Below are positions 34,325 to 45,490 of a DNA stretch of 64,000 bases, in pieces (within the stretch, counting starts at the first letter, position 1; every line of letters starts with the position of its first letter). A model generated the notes under the pieces. It was not told the origin of the DNA, searched no databases, and saw only the letters and a list, made by a program, of their open reading frames with translations. This DNA comes from Pyxicephalus adspersus. Its lineage: Eukaryota; Chordata; Amphibia; Anura; Pyxicephalidae. The position numbers were made by a program, and so were the translations under genes. Location: positions 121,290,192 to 121,354,191 of the forward strand of contig NC_092858.1 in NCBI RefSeq assembly GCF_032062135.1, read 5' to 3'.

Positions 34325-34820
34325 AATGATTGAGACAGAATCGCTCCTACCTGTCCCCAGAGACCACCAAACTCCTTGAACATGCTCTTATCTCTTGTTT
34401 GGACTACTGTACCTTCCTCCTCTCTGGTATTCCACTAACCCGACTCTCTCCTCTACAATCTATTATGAATGCTGCAGCCAGACTTATCCATCCTTCCCAC
34501 TGCTCCTCTTCCACTGCATCTCTTTGTAGTTCACCTCACTGGCTTCTGTTTCATCTTAGAATCAAATTCAAACTCCTGTGCTTTGCCTTCAAATCCCTCC
34601 ACAGTTATTGTCCCACTTACATTTCTGACCTGGTAACAAAGTACTCCCCCAGCCGCTCTCTCTGCTCCTCCAATGACCTACTAATGACTTCCTCACTCAT
34701 AACCTCATCACACGCAAGAATACAAGACTTCTTTAGAGCTGCCCCAACTCTCTGGAATGGTCTTCCTTGTCCTATTTGGCTTGCTCCTACTTTCTGCTCA
34801 TTTATAAGAGGATATATTAT
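34325..34820 (+). pseudogene. LINE reverse-transcriptase C-terminal fragment (L2/CR1-like clade)
   Basis: An open frame of about 160 codons matches the C-terminal part of LINE polyproteins of the L2/CR1 type: EHALISCLDYCTFLLSGIP, LQSIMNAAARLIHPSH, SPHWLLFHLRIKFKLLCFAF, KSLHSYCPTYISDLVTKYSP, SRSLCSS and RAAPTLWNGLP. It lacks the catalytic palm and the endonuclease, so it is a 5'-truncated dead copy, though unusually free of stops. It lies antisense in rhoc intron 1. Confidence 0.85.
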
Positions 34821-35761
34821 TAATATTAATAATAGATCATGTTATCTGATTTAAAAAAATAATGCATTTTTAAAATTCTAGTTACTAACTTACTGCAATA
34901 TACAGATAAATTCATTTTGAGATTATTCACAACTAGTGAGGCTAGAGGGGCATGGGTGTTTTTTTTCCTAATGCTTGTTTGCAAAATGCGGGTGAAAAAT
35001 ACAATGTGAACCAGTTAGAACGGCTTTGCATGCCGCGCCTGTACATAAAGAGTTAAAAAACGTTTGACTACTAGACACATACCATGGAAATAAATAGCAA
35101 TGTTAGAACACAACCTGTTAAACAGGTCCAAGAACATGAGATAAGCGAGTTTACGAATAAGCACCAAGATGATCATTCTGCAAACATGCTGCAAGAAATC
35201 ATACACCTATAATACACTTATAATAGCCATTCTGTTCTTGGGATTAGATACAATTCCAGCAATCAGCCTTTAGCTCTGTGCAGGGCCTAAATCTGGAATT
35301 ATTATCCAATCTGGCTGAAAATGGCCGGACAGAGAGAACGTCATCTCTTATGTATGGGCAGTATGATTTATTGATCAATTTTTCTGATTGATTTCAGAAG
35401 CAACTCGATTTCTACAGAAAATAATCCTTTAAACCTGGTCTGATCATCTTCTAATCTAAATAATAAAATATTTCACACTGCCATATCGTTACTGAACACA
35501 GCAAGCAAGGTTCATTTATTTAGAGAAAGCATATATATATATATTTGCACCTGGGGAGAGTTATGATGACGTCATGGAAGGTCCATCTGGTTGTTATAGA
35601 AACTTCTGGAGGTGTTTCTAAATTAATGAGTCACCTTCAAGAATAAACTAAAATTGTAAATATGAGGTCAAAAATGCAACGATTTTAAATATCTGTGACC
35701 CTGGATAGTCAGGCATGCTTACTGATTTTATAGGGAGAACTTTTTCCTTGAAAGCCAAAAA

Positions 35762-35855
35762 GCTATTAAAGCTCTCCAAGACTGGAGAAAATAAACTATT
35801 ATAGGAGAACCTGGGTGATCTATAACCCTGGAATGGATTCAGTAAAAACATTTTT
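35762..35855. repeat. Palindromic element family A, half copy
   Basis: GCTATTAAAGCTCTCCAAGA followed by the same internal order as the left arm at 8067. The right arm is missing or too decayed to recognise. Confidence 0.6.
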
Positions 35856-36410
35856 TTCTAGTTGCCATTGTCAATAATCAGCAGCCAAAATCCGGTTATC
35901 ATTGAAATTTAATTTGCAGAATGTAATCAATATCAGTGACCTCCCACTCCTAAATAGGATATTACTCAGACCTATATAGCATACAAATGCATAAAATCCT
36001 ATTATTACGAGAGAAATAGAATGACTGCCATTGTTCCAGGCTCAGGAAAAGTAGAGTTGGAGTGGATTAGTGTATATCTGGCAAACAGAAAAAAGACAAA
36101 CATTTTTCTATCATTCTCAGTGCACCTTTCGTTGCTTTCACTACTTTTTACCTGTTGATCCTGCACGTTTTCTGAAGGCCGCCTTGTTTCCAGTGTTGAG
36201 CTGACAAGCCTGCGATATAGCATGTCACCTTCCTGCATTCCCTCCCTAGTGTCACATGGGCAGTGGGCAGTGTCTACTTCTGTGACGTATAACCCAGCCA
36301 GACAAGGAGAGGTCCGTTGTTTTAGCAGTGTGTACACTGGAAGAAGTCTTGCTGATGAAAACCTTCTGCGATTATTGGGTTCCCTATCTATCACTAACTT
36401 AAACACTTTA

Positions 36411-36520
36411 AGGCTACATACACATGTTAGATGACAGTCATTTGAGATACATGGTTGTGATGATCTTGGGCAAAAATGTAGCATGTGTACAGTGGTGTCC
36501 TGATGGCCTTCATCAGTCCC
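36411..36520. repeat. Family B-like terminus, single end
   Basis: AAGGCTACATACACATGTTA resembles the left ends above. A GCATGTGTACAG about 60 bp on recalls the inner motif of the 33750 element. No matching right end was found. Confidence 0.4.
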
Positions 36521-39121
36521 ACCTGGCAATGGCTTTCCTTGATTGCTCATCTCAGAGTCCGACCACTACCGGAGAATGCAAGAGGCCGATGCCAAGTCAA
36601 TGTCCGATACCAGTCATGAATATGAATTCAGCTATACCCGTTGCTTAGCACTTGGGTCTATTTGGATCTTCTCTTGTATTATACACTAGCCACTAAGTAC
36701 ACAGGATCTGTACACATCTCTTTATTCATGTTCATATAAATTCTTCTAAGTAGGATAGATAGAAAACAAATGATAGGAGAGAGGTGTGATCATATTTGTC
36801 TATTTGCATGTTCTGTTCTGATCACAACATAGAATATAATTTTCTGTCCCTACAGAAGACAAATCTCTTTAAGTTCCCACTTGACATAAGACTCCCCAAC
36901 CCTCCCCTTGTCACTTCTGTAAATGGGGATACTTATTACAATCTGACTTGCTGATCTAGACTGTAGAAATGGCTAGACAGATCTGTTGCTGTTCATAGAA
37001 GATGTGAGAGTATTACAAAGACTGCTTGTTTCAGACTGCTGCCTGTGAATTTATTCAATGCTGCATTCTGTCAAAACATTAAATATATTCCGTCTATTTA
37101 TGGCAGACTCAATTAAACCGTTCCTAATTAAAACCCAAAGTTTCGTAACAAACAAAACATTGCTACCACCTGCATTAGCTTCTAAGGAACATGCCAAACA
37201 TGGTAAAATGTAATGTGTAAGTAAGGAGCTATATTAGATTAAACCCATACCATATCTAGAAAATAGAAAGATAAGGTTTAGACTGGGATCTAAGCAGAAT
37301 TCTTTAATTAAGGAAGGCTCCTTTGTTCCTCTCCATTATTCCGGCTGCTCTACTGCTAAATCTACTGACTCCAACTTGGATGCAACTTTGAACAACTTTT
37401 GCTCTAGGAGTCTTTGGTGAGGTATGACACCATGCTATTTTGGCAGCTGCTCCACTGCTAAATTAAGTGATGGGGCTGTAAAGCTTTTATGTTAATTTTT
37501 TACAGTTTGGATATTTGACTCTTACTAACTAAATGGTATTCTAACACGTTTAACCAATGAACCTTAAATGCAGTGGGGTCTCTGAAGAGCTATTGCACAT
37601 ACTGGGGTTCACCATTGTCTTTGAGATCACTAGAAAAATAGGAATATGGAATCCCACTGATGTAAGTAAGTGCTTCATTTACATTGCAACTCTGGTGACT
37701 CCAAGGGACCTGACAGTGCCTTGACACGTCATAAGTACTGCAAGTACAAAACGCACTCCATCAAATCATCACTGTAAATATGGCATACTGTTGATGACTT
37801 GTTTATGAATATTTTCCAGTTCATTGATACTAATCAAGATCCAAGTATCTGGTGGCATTGCCAATGCTAAATATTAATGTTGGTGTTCTTTCCCTAGTGG
37901 CAGCAGAACTGTGTATTTATAATGACTGGATGTGATAGCTACAATGCTACAGCTGGCACAATGTAGTGAATTACAATATGCAACTGGGTTTGTGAATAAG
38001 AGAACATGGTAGGAAAAGGGGCAATAGGAGCAACTGGATCCTGCATCTCATGCGAACTGTTAATAATTACATATGGACCATGTGCCATCAAAGCAATCAG
38101 GAACATGAAATGTAAAGGCCAAGCATACTGCTGCCCATCAGAAAACATATTCAAATATCTGTGTTTTCCAAATTTCCTGGCGCTCAATATTTTGCATACT
38201 AGGCCTCCGAGAACTGCCCTCACCTATTGCCTAAATCCATAACTAGGCCATCTAGCAGGTAATCCAGCACTAAATCTTGAATGTTAGCAAATGATCTGAC
38301 AAAGACACATACTACGACATCCAGGTTTGTAACCTGAAGACGATGATCATCTGTCATTCATGCAAATACCAAAGATCACTTTGAAGGAATCAAACTCAAC
38401 TAGTAGCATTGACTGGGGAAGGGTGAAACTACTCAGCATACCAATATCTCCACATAACCCTGATCTGTACAGGAAGATAAAAAAAAAGCTAATAAGGAGC
38501 GCTGCTTTTTATCAGCATTGCCTGGAACTTTAGTTACAGCAGAATGACCTAATAATGCAACCTGTAAAAATCTTTTGGAAGAATGGGCTTTCCAAACAGA
38601 GGATAAAGCTGGTGCATAATCCCACACAATGTTCAAAGTCACTTTTTTCCCCATTAAGTGACTTTCAGGGGTCTCCTTTCTCATCTCTATTTATGGACAG
38701 ACCTGTACTCACCAAATGACCTGTGAATGCCAATCTGTATTTAGGTACATTGAGATCACAAGAAGTTGAAGGACATTCTTTGTCCTATAACCCTGAAAAC
38801 CAGCAGCAGTAGCCAGCTGGGGAGCAGGGGGTCTTTGGGGGACAGCACCTGAAAGCAGGACAGTATTGAGGCCCCTCTTTGTTTTAGTGCTGAATAATTA
38901 CATTTTGCCATTTCTCAAATAACAATTTGGGCTTGAAGCTGTTATTGCTGAAACAAATAACTCTTCAAAGTTGTGAGTATTGAAATACCTCTGCAAACAT
39001 TTCAGATTTGTTTTCCAATACATTAAAAAAGGACATCAAATCCAAGTTAATAGAATAAACAATTGAAAATGAGTACAAAAATGCTTATATAGGTAATGAT
39101 ATTCTATAAGACGACTATATA

Positions 39122-39503
39122 CCGTGTTTCCCCGATTTTAGGACATCCCCATTAAGTAAGCCACCCCCGATTTTTAAAAAAATAATTAAAATAAGACACT
39201 CACCCGTTTATAAGACAGCTCCGGGTATCTGATCCTGCGTGTGTGTCCTTTATGCTTGGCATAGAGTGATCAGAAGGGGACAATCAATGGCATAGAGTGA
39301 TCAGAAGGGGAATTTGAACGGCACATGAGTGATCAAAAGGGGACAATCAATGGAACATGAGTGATCATGTGTGACTTTCAAGAATAAATGTGTACTGTAG
39401 TCTTCTTCATGGAAAAATAAGACATCCCCTGAAAATAAGACCCAGGGCATATTTTGGCATTTCAAAAAATATAGGAGAGTGCCTTATAATCGGGGAAACA
39501 GGG
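39122..39503. mobile_element. TA-flanked element with CCGTGTTTCCCCG termini
   Basis: Starts CCGTGTTTCCCCGATTTTAG and ends ATAATCGGGGAAACAGGG, an imperfect inverted terminus, with TA outside each end. Subterminal AAATAAGACATCCCCTGA and AAATAAGACCCAGGG motifs are typical of a repeat group widespread in vertebrates. The interior has a minisatellite of about 40 bp built on GAGTGATCAGAAGGGGA (about 39266-39375). Confidence 0.8.
39266..39375 (+). repeat. Minisatellite inside the 39122 element
   Basis: Three to four units of GAGTGATCAGAAGGGGACAA with variants ATGAGTGATCAAAAGGGG and ATGAGTGATCATGTG. Confidence 0.8.
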
Positions 39504-41099
39504 TAACTAAAACCGATTGGAAAGTAGGAAGTACTGAACTGTTGCTAACCCCTCATCAAATGGGTTTAAAATACTTTCAATGGATTTTGTACTTTTACCT
39601 AAATTCCGAAGAGTTTAGGTTATATGCCTGGACTTATCTTGAGCTGGAATCACGGACTAAGTAAAAACCTGCCTTTAAAAGATTATTGGTTTAGAAAGCA
39701 GATAGGTTGTTCTTTTTTGAAGAAGAAGAAGAATTGAAACTACTGTGTTATCTTTTAAAAGGTTTGCAATTTCCTGAACAGATATGATAAACCAGTGCAA
39801 TGCGAAGACTTTTTTTATATTTATACTTCACTAGCCTGTGGCTTTCTAAGAACAGTGCAGTTTCTATTACTGCAGACACTACTTTCATATACAATCTACC
39901 GTTTAGACCTCATGGTTGTCAGTTGCATTTTGGAATTATGTATTTTTCCACCATTGTCCTTACTTTTCATCTTCAGCTGCTGTAATAAAATTTACTTGCA
40001 CAATATTGCTGAAATCTCTGTCCTGGCAGTCTGCAAGAAGTACATTTCCACTTTCACAATGAACTACAGCTTCATGCAGGGAATGTCACCAACAGAGCGA
40101 GGCTGTGGTTCAAAGGTCATTTACAGGGATATCACATATAATGCAACACATGTACGCTTTGTACAAGTGCTCACTGTGTGTTAAATGTCATTTCTAATTT
40201 TTCTTTTATGGCCCATGGATTTCCAGCCTTGCATTCCATTATTTGGTTTTAGGGAAGCCAGCTGGTAAAGAAGTATGTACTATTGCCAAGGACTGTCCCT
40301 GCCTTGCGTCTTTTTCACAGTCTGACCTGCAACATGTGGGCAGTAGGTGTAGTTTAAGTTAAGGCAAAACTTAAAAGTTACATATTGTACATGGAACAGA
40401 CTGGCAACCAGCCATTTATAGACGAAGGAGGACCAGCAGCAGCAGATCACACATTTACCTTATATAGGGCTTGATCATTCCTACAGAAATATTGATCAAA
40501 GTGTTGGAATGTATTTCTTTAGGATGTTTTTTTTTTAATGAAAACTATTTGAATGAGCTGTTTGTTTAATTTAAAAGGTTTGCAGTAAAGATTTCTAGGT
40601 GATCCTGCCAGCATTATGAGCAGTGAACTATGTCAGCAGCATAGGTTGCAAGGTTCCCTAGGCACCCCCTTCCCAATGACGCACCCTACAAGGCCATCTC
40701 ACCTGCTTACCCTGGCACAGCCCTGCTTGTAAAGCGAATAAACTCTATCTGGGACTGGTAACCTGACTATGGAGATTCAGCTAATTTAGACCTTGTGGAA
40801 GATAAGAGGCTATTTAAAGATGGACCCCAGGCAAACAGCTGAATACACATGTGAATGGTCATATCTACAAAAGGCTTTTAACCAAAGGTAATACTCCTAT
40901 ACCAAAAATAATTAAAGAAAGGGGCTAAAATCCTGTTGCCAGTATTGCCTTTCCGGTTCCTTGCATATATTCTATTCCTCGGTGATGACTTGTGTAGGGA
41001 CTGCCATCTTGGTAAAGGCAGGACATTCCTTTTTTTAATGCCAGTGCTTCTAAAAGTGCAAATGTACTACTGGATGTGCATAGGCATACCAGGAAGAAC

Positions 41100-41400
41100 C
41101 GTTAATTTGCTGGAGGAAGTTGAACTAAACACAAAAAGTCACCAGGAGGTAGAGATTTTGGAAAATAGACATGCCAAGTCCATTTTTCCAAAAAAATCTA
41201 ACCGCTCCTGATGGTTTCTTGGTTTATTTCACTACACTGTGCATGCCAACAATGCTGGGAATAGATTTAGATGTCCGAGACATCTAGGAGGTAAGTCTAC
41301 TGTGGCTACCCACTGGCCAAAGAGGATTGTGGTGGACCTGGAAGATTCACAGTAAAGATGGGGATGCAGCAGTGACAGGATCCTGGACCTGACATCAGTG
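41100..41400 (+). repeat. Interspersed repeat family E, copy 1
   Basis: GTTGAACTAAACACAAAAAG, CACCAGGAGGTAGAG, CATGCCAAGTCCATTTTTCC, ACCGCTCCTGATGG, CCACTGGCCAAAGAGGATTG and GCAGTGACAGGATCCTGGAC appear in the same order as in copy 2 at 62465. Confidence 0.65.
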
Positions 41401-41642
41401 CTGGATAATTAGAAAAAGTGTGTGCCATAACCAGCAAGTATGTTTTGTATACTTGCCAAATGATGTGAATGCCCTGCCAACACAGGTTTAGCTCCATCTA
41501 TTCTTCTCTCTCCTCCTATCCAAAGTAGCTATTGTTGCTGCTCCTTCTTCTACCAGCTTGTGCCCCACCATGCAAGGGTTGGCAGGTAGCTGATACCAAC
41601 ACAACGCCAACACCAACACAGATTAAGGTACTAATGCTAACT

Positions 41643-41815
41643 CACTGTTCCCCCCAGCCCCTTTTAGCTGGGTGCACCACCCGGAACTTTTCGGTAACCA
41701 CCCAGCTGTTTTTTAGGTGGTTACTGAGGAATTGGGTGACAATACAGGAGCTGCCATCCATCTACAATTTCTTCCCACCCGGGTTAAAAGAAAATTCTGT
41801 TTTGAACACTGTAAC
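41643..41815 (+). repeat. Interspersed repeat family D, copy 2
   Basis: CCCCCAGCCCCTTTTAGCTG, GGTAACCACCCAGCTG and TTTCTTCCCACCCGGGTTAA match copy 1 at 22523. AGCTGGG and CCCAGCT parts make it weakly palindromic. Class unknown. Confidence 0.75.
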
Positions 41816-43437
41816 TGTATGTACAAATCTAATTTTAAAGGCTTGCACAAGTACGATAGGTGGGTTTGTTCCATCTCCCTGCAGTTCAGCTTTACCAAAT
41901 CTGAAATATCTCTAAACTAATCAAGTGGGTTTTACACCACTATCATTTTTCAGCAGCAAGCCAAAGCAAGAACTCTTCACAATACTGCTGAAGAATAAAG
42001 TGCTCATATTTAAGTTTTGAGGTGTGTATTCATTCTAGCTTGCCAACAAGAAGTTATTTATTCTCATCTGCCATCTATCTGGAAACCACTGCTGACACTG
42101 GGTACATAATCCAGCTGACAAACAAGCAAACATTTGATGTTCCTGCAAATTATATCTCTGAAAAAGAACTATTTTTGCTTGCCTGTGGTATGATTTGTGG
42201 AAGTCTATTGAGCTGGTATGGCAGATATACACAGAACGGAGGATACAGAGAGATGTAATGGTAAAAGAAGCCACTCACAACTCCAAAAAAATTCTAAACT
42301 GGTAAAAATGAAATAAAAATTTGAGATATTGATCTAAAATTAAGGAGCTGTCAAGAACAAAGCAAATGTGCAATATATTTTTGCAGCCTAAAAGGAGAAT
42401 AGGCAATATGCATATCAGAACTTACTACCGTAAAATATGCCAGCACTTTTCCCTTTCTTTACAACATGCCTATTAGCAGCAATGTATCTAAATCCAAGCC
42501 ATTTTATATTGAATTATTGTGTTATGTAGGTGTGTTGTTATTCACTTTCACAGGCATACAGGTGAATAACAAACTTACTACTTCTCAGTGCACCTTGCTG
42601 TCATGTCAGGTCAGGTCACAGAATATTAAATGTGAGAAATAATAAGACACACATAGGTGTGTAAGAGCCTTTAATCCCTTTAATATTAAATAAATTATGA
42701 TGGTTTTAAATGTTTGTATTGTTAATATTTACAGTTATTTAACAATCACAGACAAATTATTCCTCCCACTGCAGCGGGTATAGAAATATTCAATATGTGT
42801 TGTAATATCAACAATCACGCGCACATATGTTGACTGTGTGTGTGTGATAAGACATATGTTACAACTTATATATAACATTTAATAACATACCAGGAGTCTA
42901 TTAGGCAAAATTTGACACAACTGCTAGTTTACAGCCCAATACTGCCATACTTTAGTGCTATTAACAGTGAAAGCTGAAGAGTTAACCCCCATACCTTGTT
43001 GACCCTGTGATGCCAAAAATTACATTTTTACCAAATTTTGTGATTTCAATAAAGTTACAGCTGATGATCTTAACACCAAACTTCCTTTAACTGACATTTC
43101 TAAGTTTAGCTGAGGCGTTGTCACCCTTCCCTGTGAATTCTCTAGGTGGATGAAAATCATCTGAACATGTGCATAAATGTCCACAGTTTTTTTTTTTTTA
43201 TGAGGACTGTACAGAGAGTGCAAATAGCATGAAGAAATCATTAACATATTACAGAAAACTTATAATATTTAGGTTATTTTTGTGGACTTTTTTTATAGTT
43301 TACTTACTGCAGGTTGTATATTTACTAGGCATACCCATTACTCATTTCACAAATAACTGATCTATTAGTTTTGGATAGTATTACATATATTATGTGACTA
43401 ATATTCATGGGTATTATTATTAATAAATAATGCCCAT

Positions 43438-43530
43438 GCAGGGCTGTACAATAAAAGGGGTTGGAGATGACAGACAGATACAACCGATAAGGAGGAGAGG
43501 ACCCTGCCCTGAAGAGCTTACAATCTAAGA
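43438..43530 (-). repeat. LINE 3' tail fragment, antisense
   Basis: GACAGACAGATACAACCG and GAAGAGCTTACAATCTAAG are the reverse complement of the 13134 tail (AGATTGTAAGCTCTTC, CTGTCTGTC). Confidence 0.6.
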
Positions 43531-44341
43531 GAGCCCGTTTATATTTTTTGCAATACTTGCCCATACATAAACGTGAAGCTCATCACCACAATCATATAAC
43601 AACTTCCAACCAACACCGCAAAACATTTATTCCATTGAATGAAAGATGAAAATATAACAGACCAAAAATTTCAAGGTACTCATTTTTTTTTTTTAAATAA
43701 ATTAAACCCTGTCTGCAAAATTAACCCCTCAATGTCTGGATCAGGAAAAACCAAGAGAGACAAAAAACTTATTTAAACTGGTCGCCATGGAAACTGACAG
43801 CCATCTTCCCAAGCTGATTGTGTATGAAGTGCACCTCCCAGCCCTCGCCCTCCCCACTCCTTCAGTCCCCCGCCCAGGCCCTCATTGCCTTGGATGCCAC
43901 TTGTACACAGGACACTCCTGTCCTCCCCGCCAAGGCAAACTGGTTTCACATAAACACCAGGCAGAAGGGTGTGTGTCCCTCCCAACACACCAAGGAGAAT
44001 TATGTTCAGGCAATCCAATGGGATTCCATTCACATTAAAGCTTTGTGAATTGAGCCTGACAACACACAAACAAATCAGACAATTTCATATAGCGCAAAGC
44101 TACCGCTCATGTAAGAGCCAGCCGCTGGCGGAAGATATTAGGATACCTAAAGGTCCCAGACTCCAGGGGGCCCCAAAAAGTTCTGCCTACTCAAGTCTTT
44201 GGACTTTTATCAAGAAGGGGCTCAGCAATGGCAGTTTTTGTATCGCCTTTTATCTCCAATGACAACTCCCTGTAGCTGCAACCTCACCATCATAGGGGAA
44301 ATGTGCTATCACAGTGCTCCCTCTCTCCAATTCTAAATTGT

Positions 44342-44570
44342 AACCTTGTATACATGTGTGGAGAAACCCGCTGCACCCTCATACTTACCTCTCATTAACA
44401 TCTATACCATAAATACACTGTAATAATAATATTATATAGCCGAATATAATCCAACCTTGTATACATGTGTAGAGAAACCCGCTGCACCTTCCTACTTACC
44501 TCTCATTAACATCTATACTATATATACACTGTAATAATAATAATAATATTAATAATAATAATATTATAAT
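44342..44570 (+). repeat. 111-bp tandem duplication with (AAT)n tail
   Basis: AACCTTGTATACATGTGTGG at 44342 recurs at 44453 as AACCTTGTATACATGTGTAG. The following GAGAAACCCGCTGCACC, TACTTACCTCTCATTAACAT and CACTGTAATAATAATA match in both units. It ends in an imperfect AAT/ATT repeat. Confidence 0.9.
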
Positions 44571-45252
44571 ACAATTTTAAATTGTAACGTTACATACATG
44601 GTAATAAACCCATAGTACATATGATCTCAATAAAGACAACTGTATAAAAATTGGATTGTAAATCATACCCTGCATAAAGGTTAACAAATAAATGAATAAA
44701 GGGAACATTGATCCTTACTTATGATCCTAATACAAACTACACCTCTACACACAATCCGATCTGTAAGCCTGCACACCCCAATAATAAGAGTCTACATATG
44801 ATCGTATTGTATAGCAACACGTGAGATCTGATTGTATATGATCCGTGCACGATTGTTTTGTCATATCATAAGGTCTGTGTACACGGATAACCCGGCGGGC
44901 AGGCGGAGGTGGGGGATGAATTGAGCCCGGGGCTGCACATTGTATGAGATTACACGGCACCGATCATGGCACATGTATGGTGACAGGAATAAACACAATC
45001 AGTACAATAACACACAACCCCTAATACCTGGCAATGCAGGCAGGATGGCTGGCTTTGTTTACCTCCTGTGCTGTACACACCATAACCTGTGGATTGCAGT
45101 GCTATAGATCGCACACACACAGCGATCGGTACAATCATAGGAAGAAACTTGTCAGACTCCTAAACTTCATCCTAGTAATTTGCGATGATTGGTTGTATGG
45201 AGCAGACAGGGTGATGGGATTCCATGCACACTCCTAGGATGGGAGGACTTAC

Positions 45253-45375
45253 CTGTGATCGGTCTGTTCCCTGCGATCAGATGAGACTGCAGTGTGTAAG
45301 GATCGGCCGTGTTACCTCCCTGCTCTGTAGACTGCAGCCTTCAGCCGAGGAAGGAGGGGCAGCTGTGTGCTAAAG
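45253..45375 (-). other. rhoc: rhoc non-coding first exon (5' UTR)
   Basis: A strong donor (CACAG|GTAAGTCC, minus strand, exon end 45253) lies at the edge of a locally GC-rich, repeat-free block. The exon reading downstream from about 45375 contains no ATG, as expected for a leader spliced to the CA-ATG of the next exon. The upstream limit is a guess. A second usable donor, GGGAG|GTAACA with exon end at 45316, would give a shorter leader. This exon is inferred from splice signals and from the known layout of RHOA/RHOC genes, which have a non-coding first exon; no transcript evidence is available here. Confidence 0.6.
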
Positions 45376-45490
45376 GAAGAATTCAATCCTCCACCCCCTC
45401 AGGGTTCACCATGACATCATTGTCAAAGGATTGTGGGAGAGGAGGTGGGAAAAAATCTCATTAGCCTGTTTAATACTGGAAATTGGCCAT
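45376..45490 (-). promoter_or_regulatory. rhoc: Probable rhoc core promoter
   Basis: Reading the minus strand just upstream of the presumed first exon: a CCAAT box at 45486-45482, a G-rich and C-rich stretch around 45448-45425, a CRE/ATF-like TGATGTCA at 45419-45412, and an Sp/KLF-like GGGGGTGG near 45400-45391. No TATA box is seen, in keeping with a broadly expressed gene. Sites are single-sequence motif matches, so individual assignments are weak; the clustering next to the exon is the main support. Confidence 0.5.
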
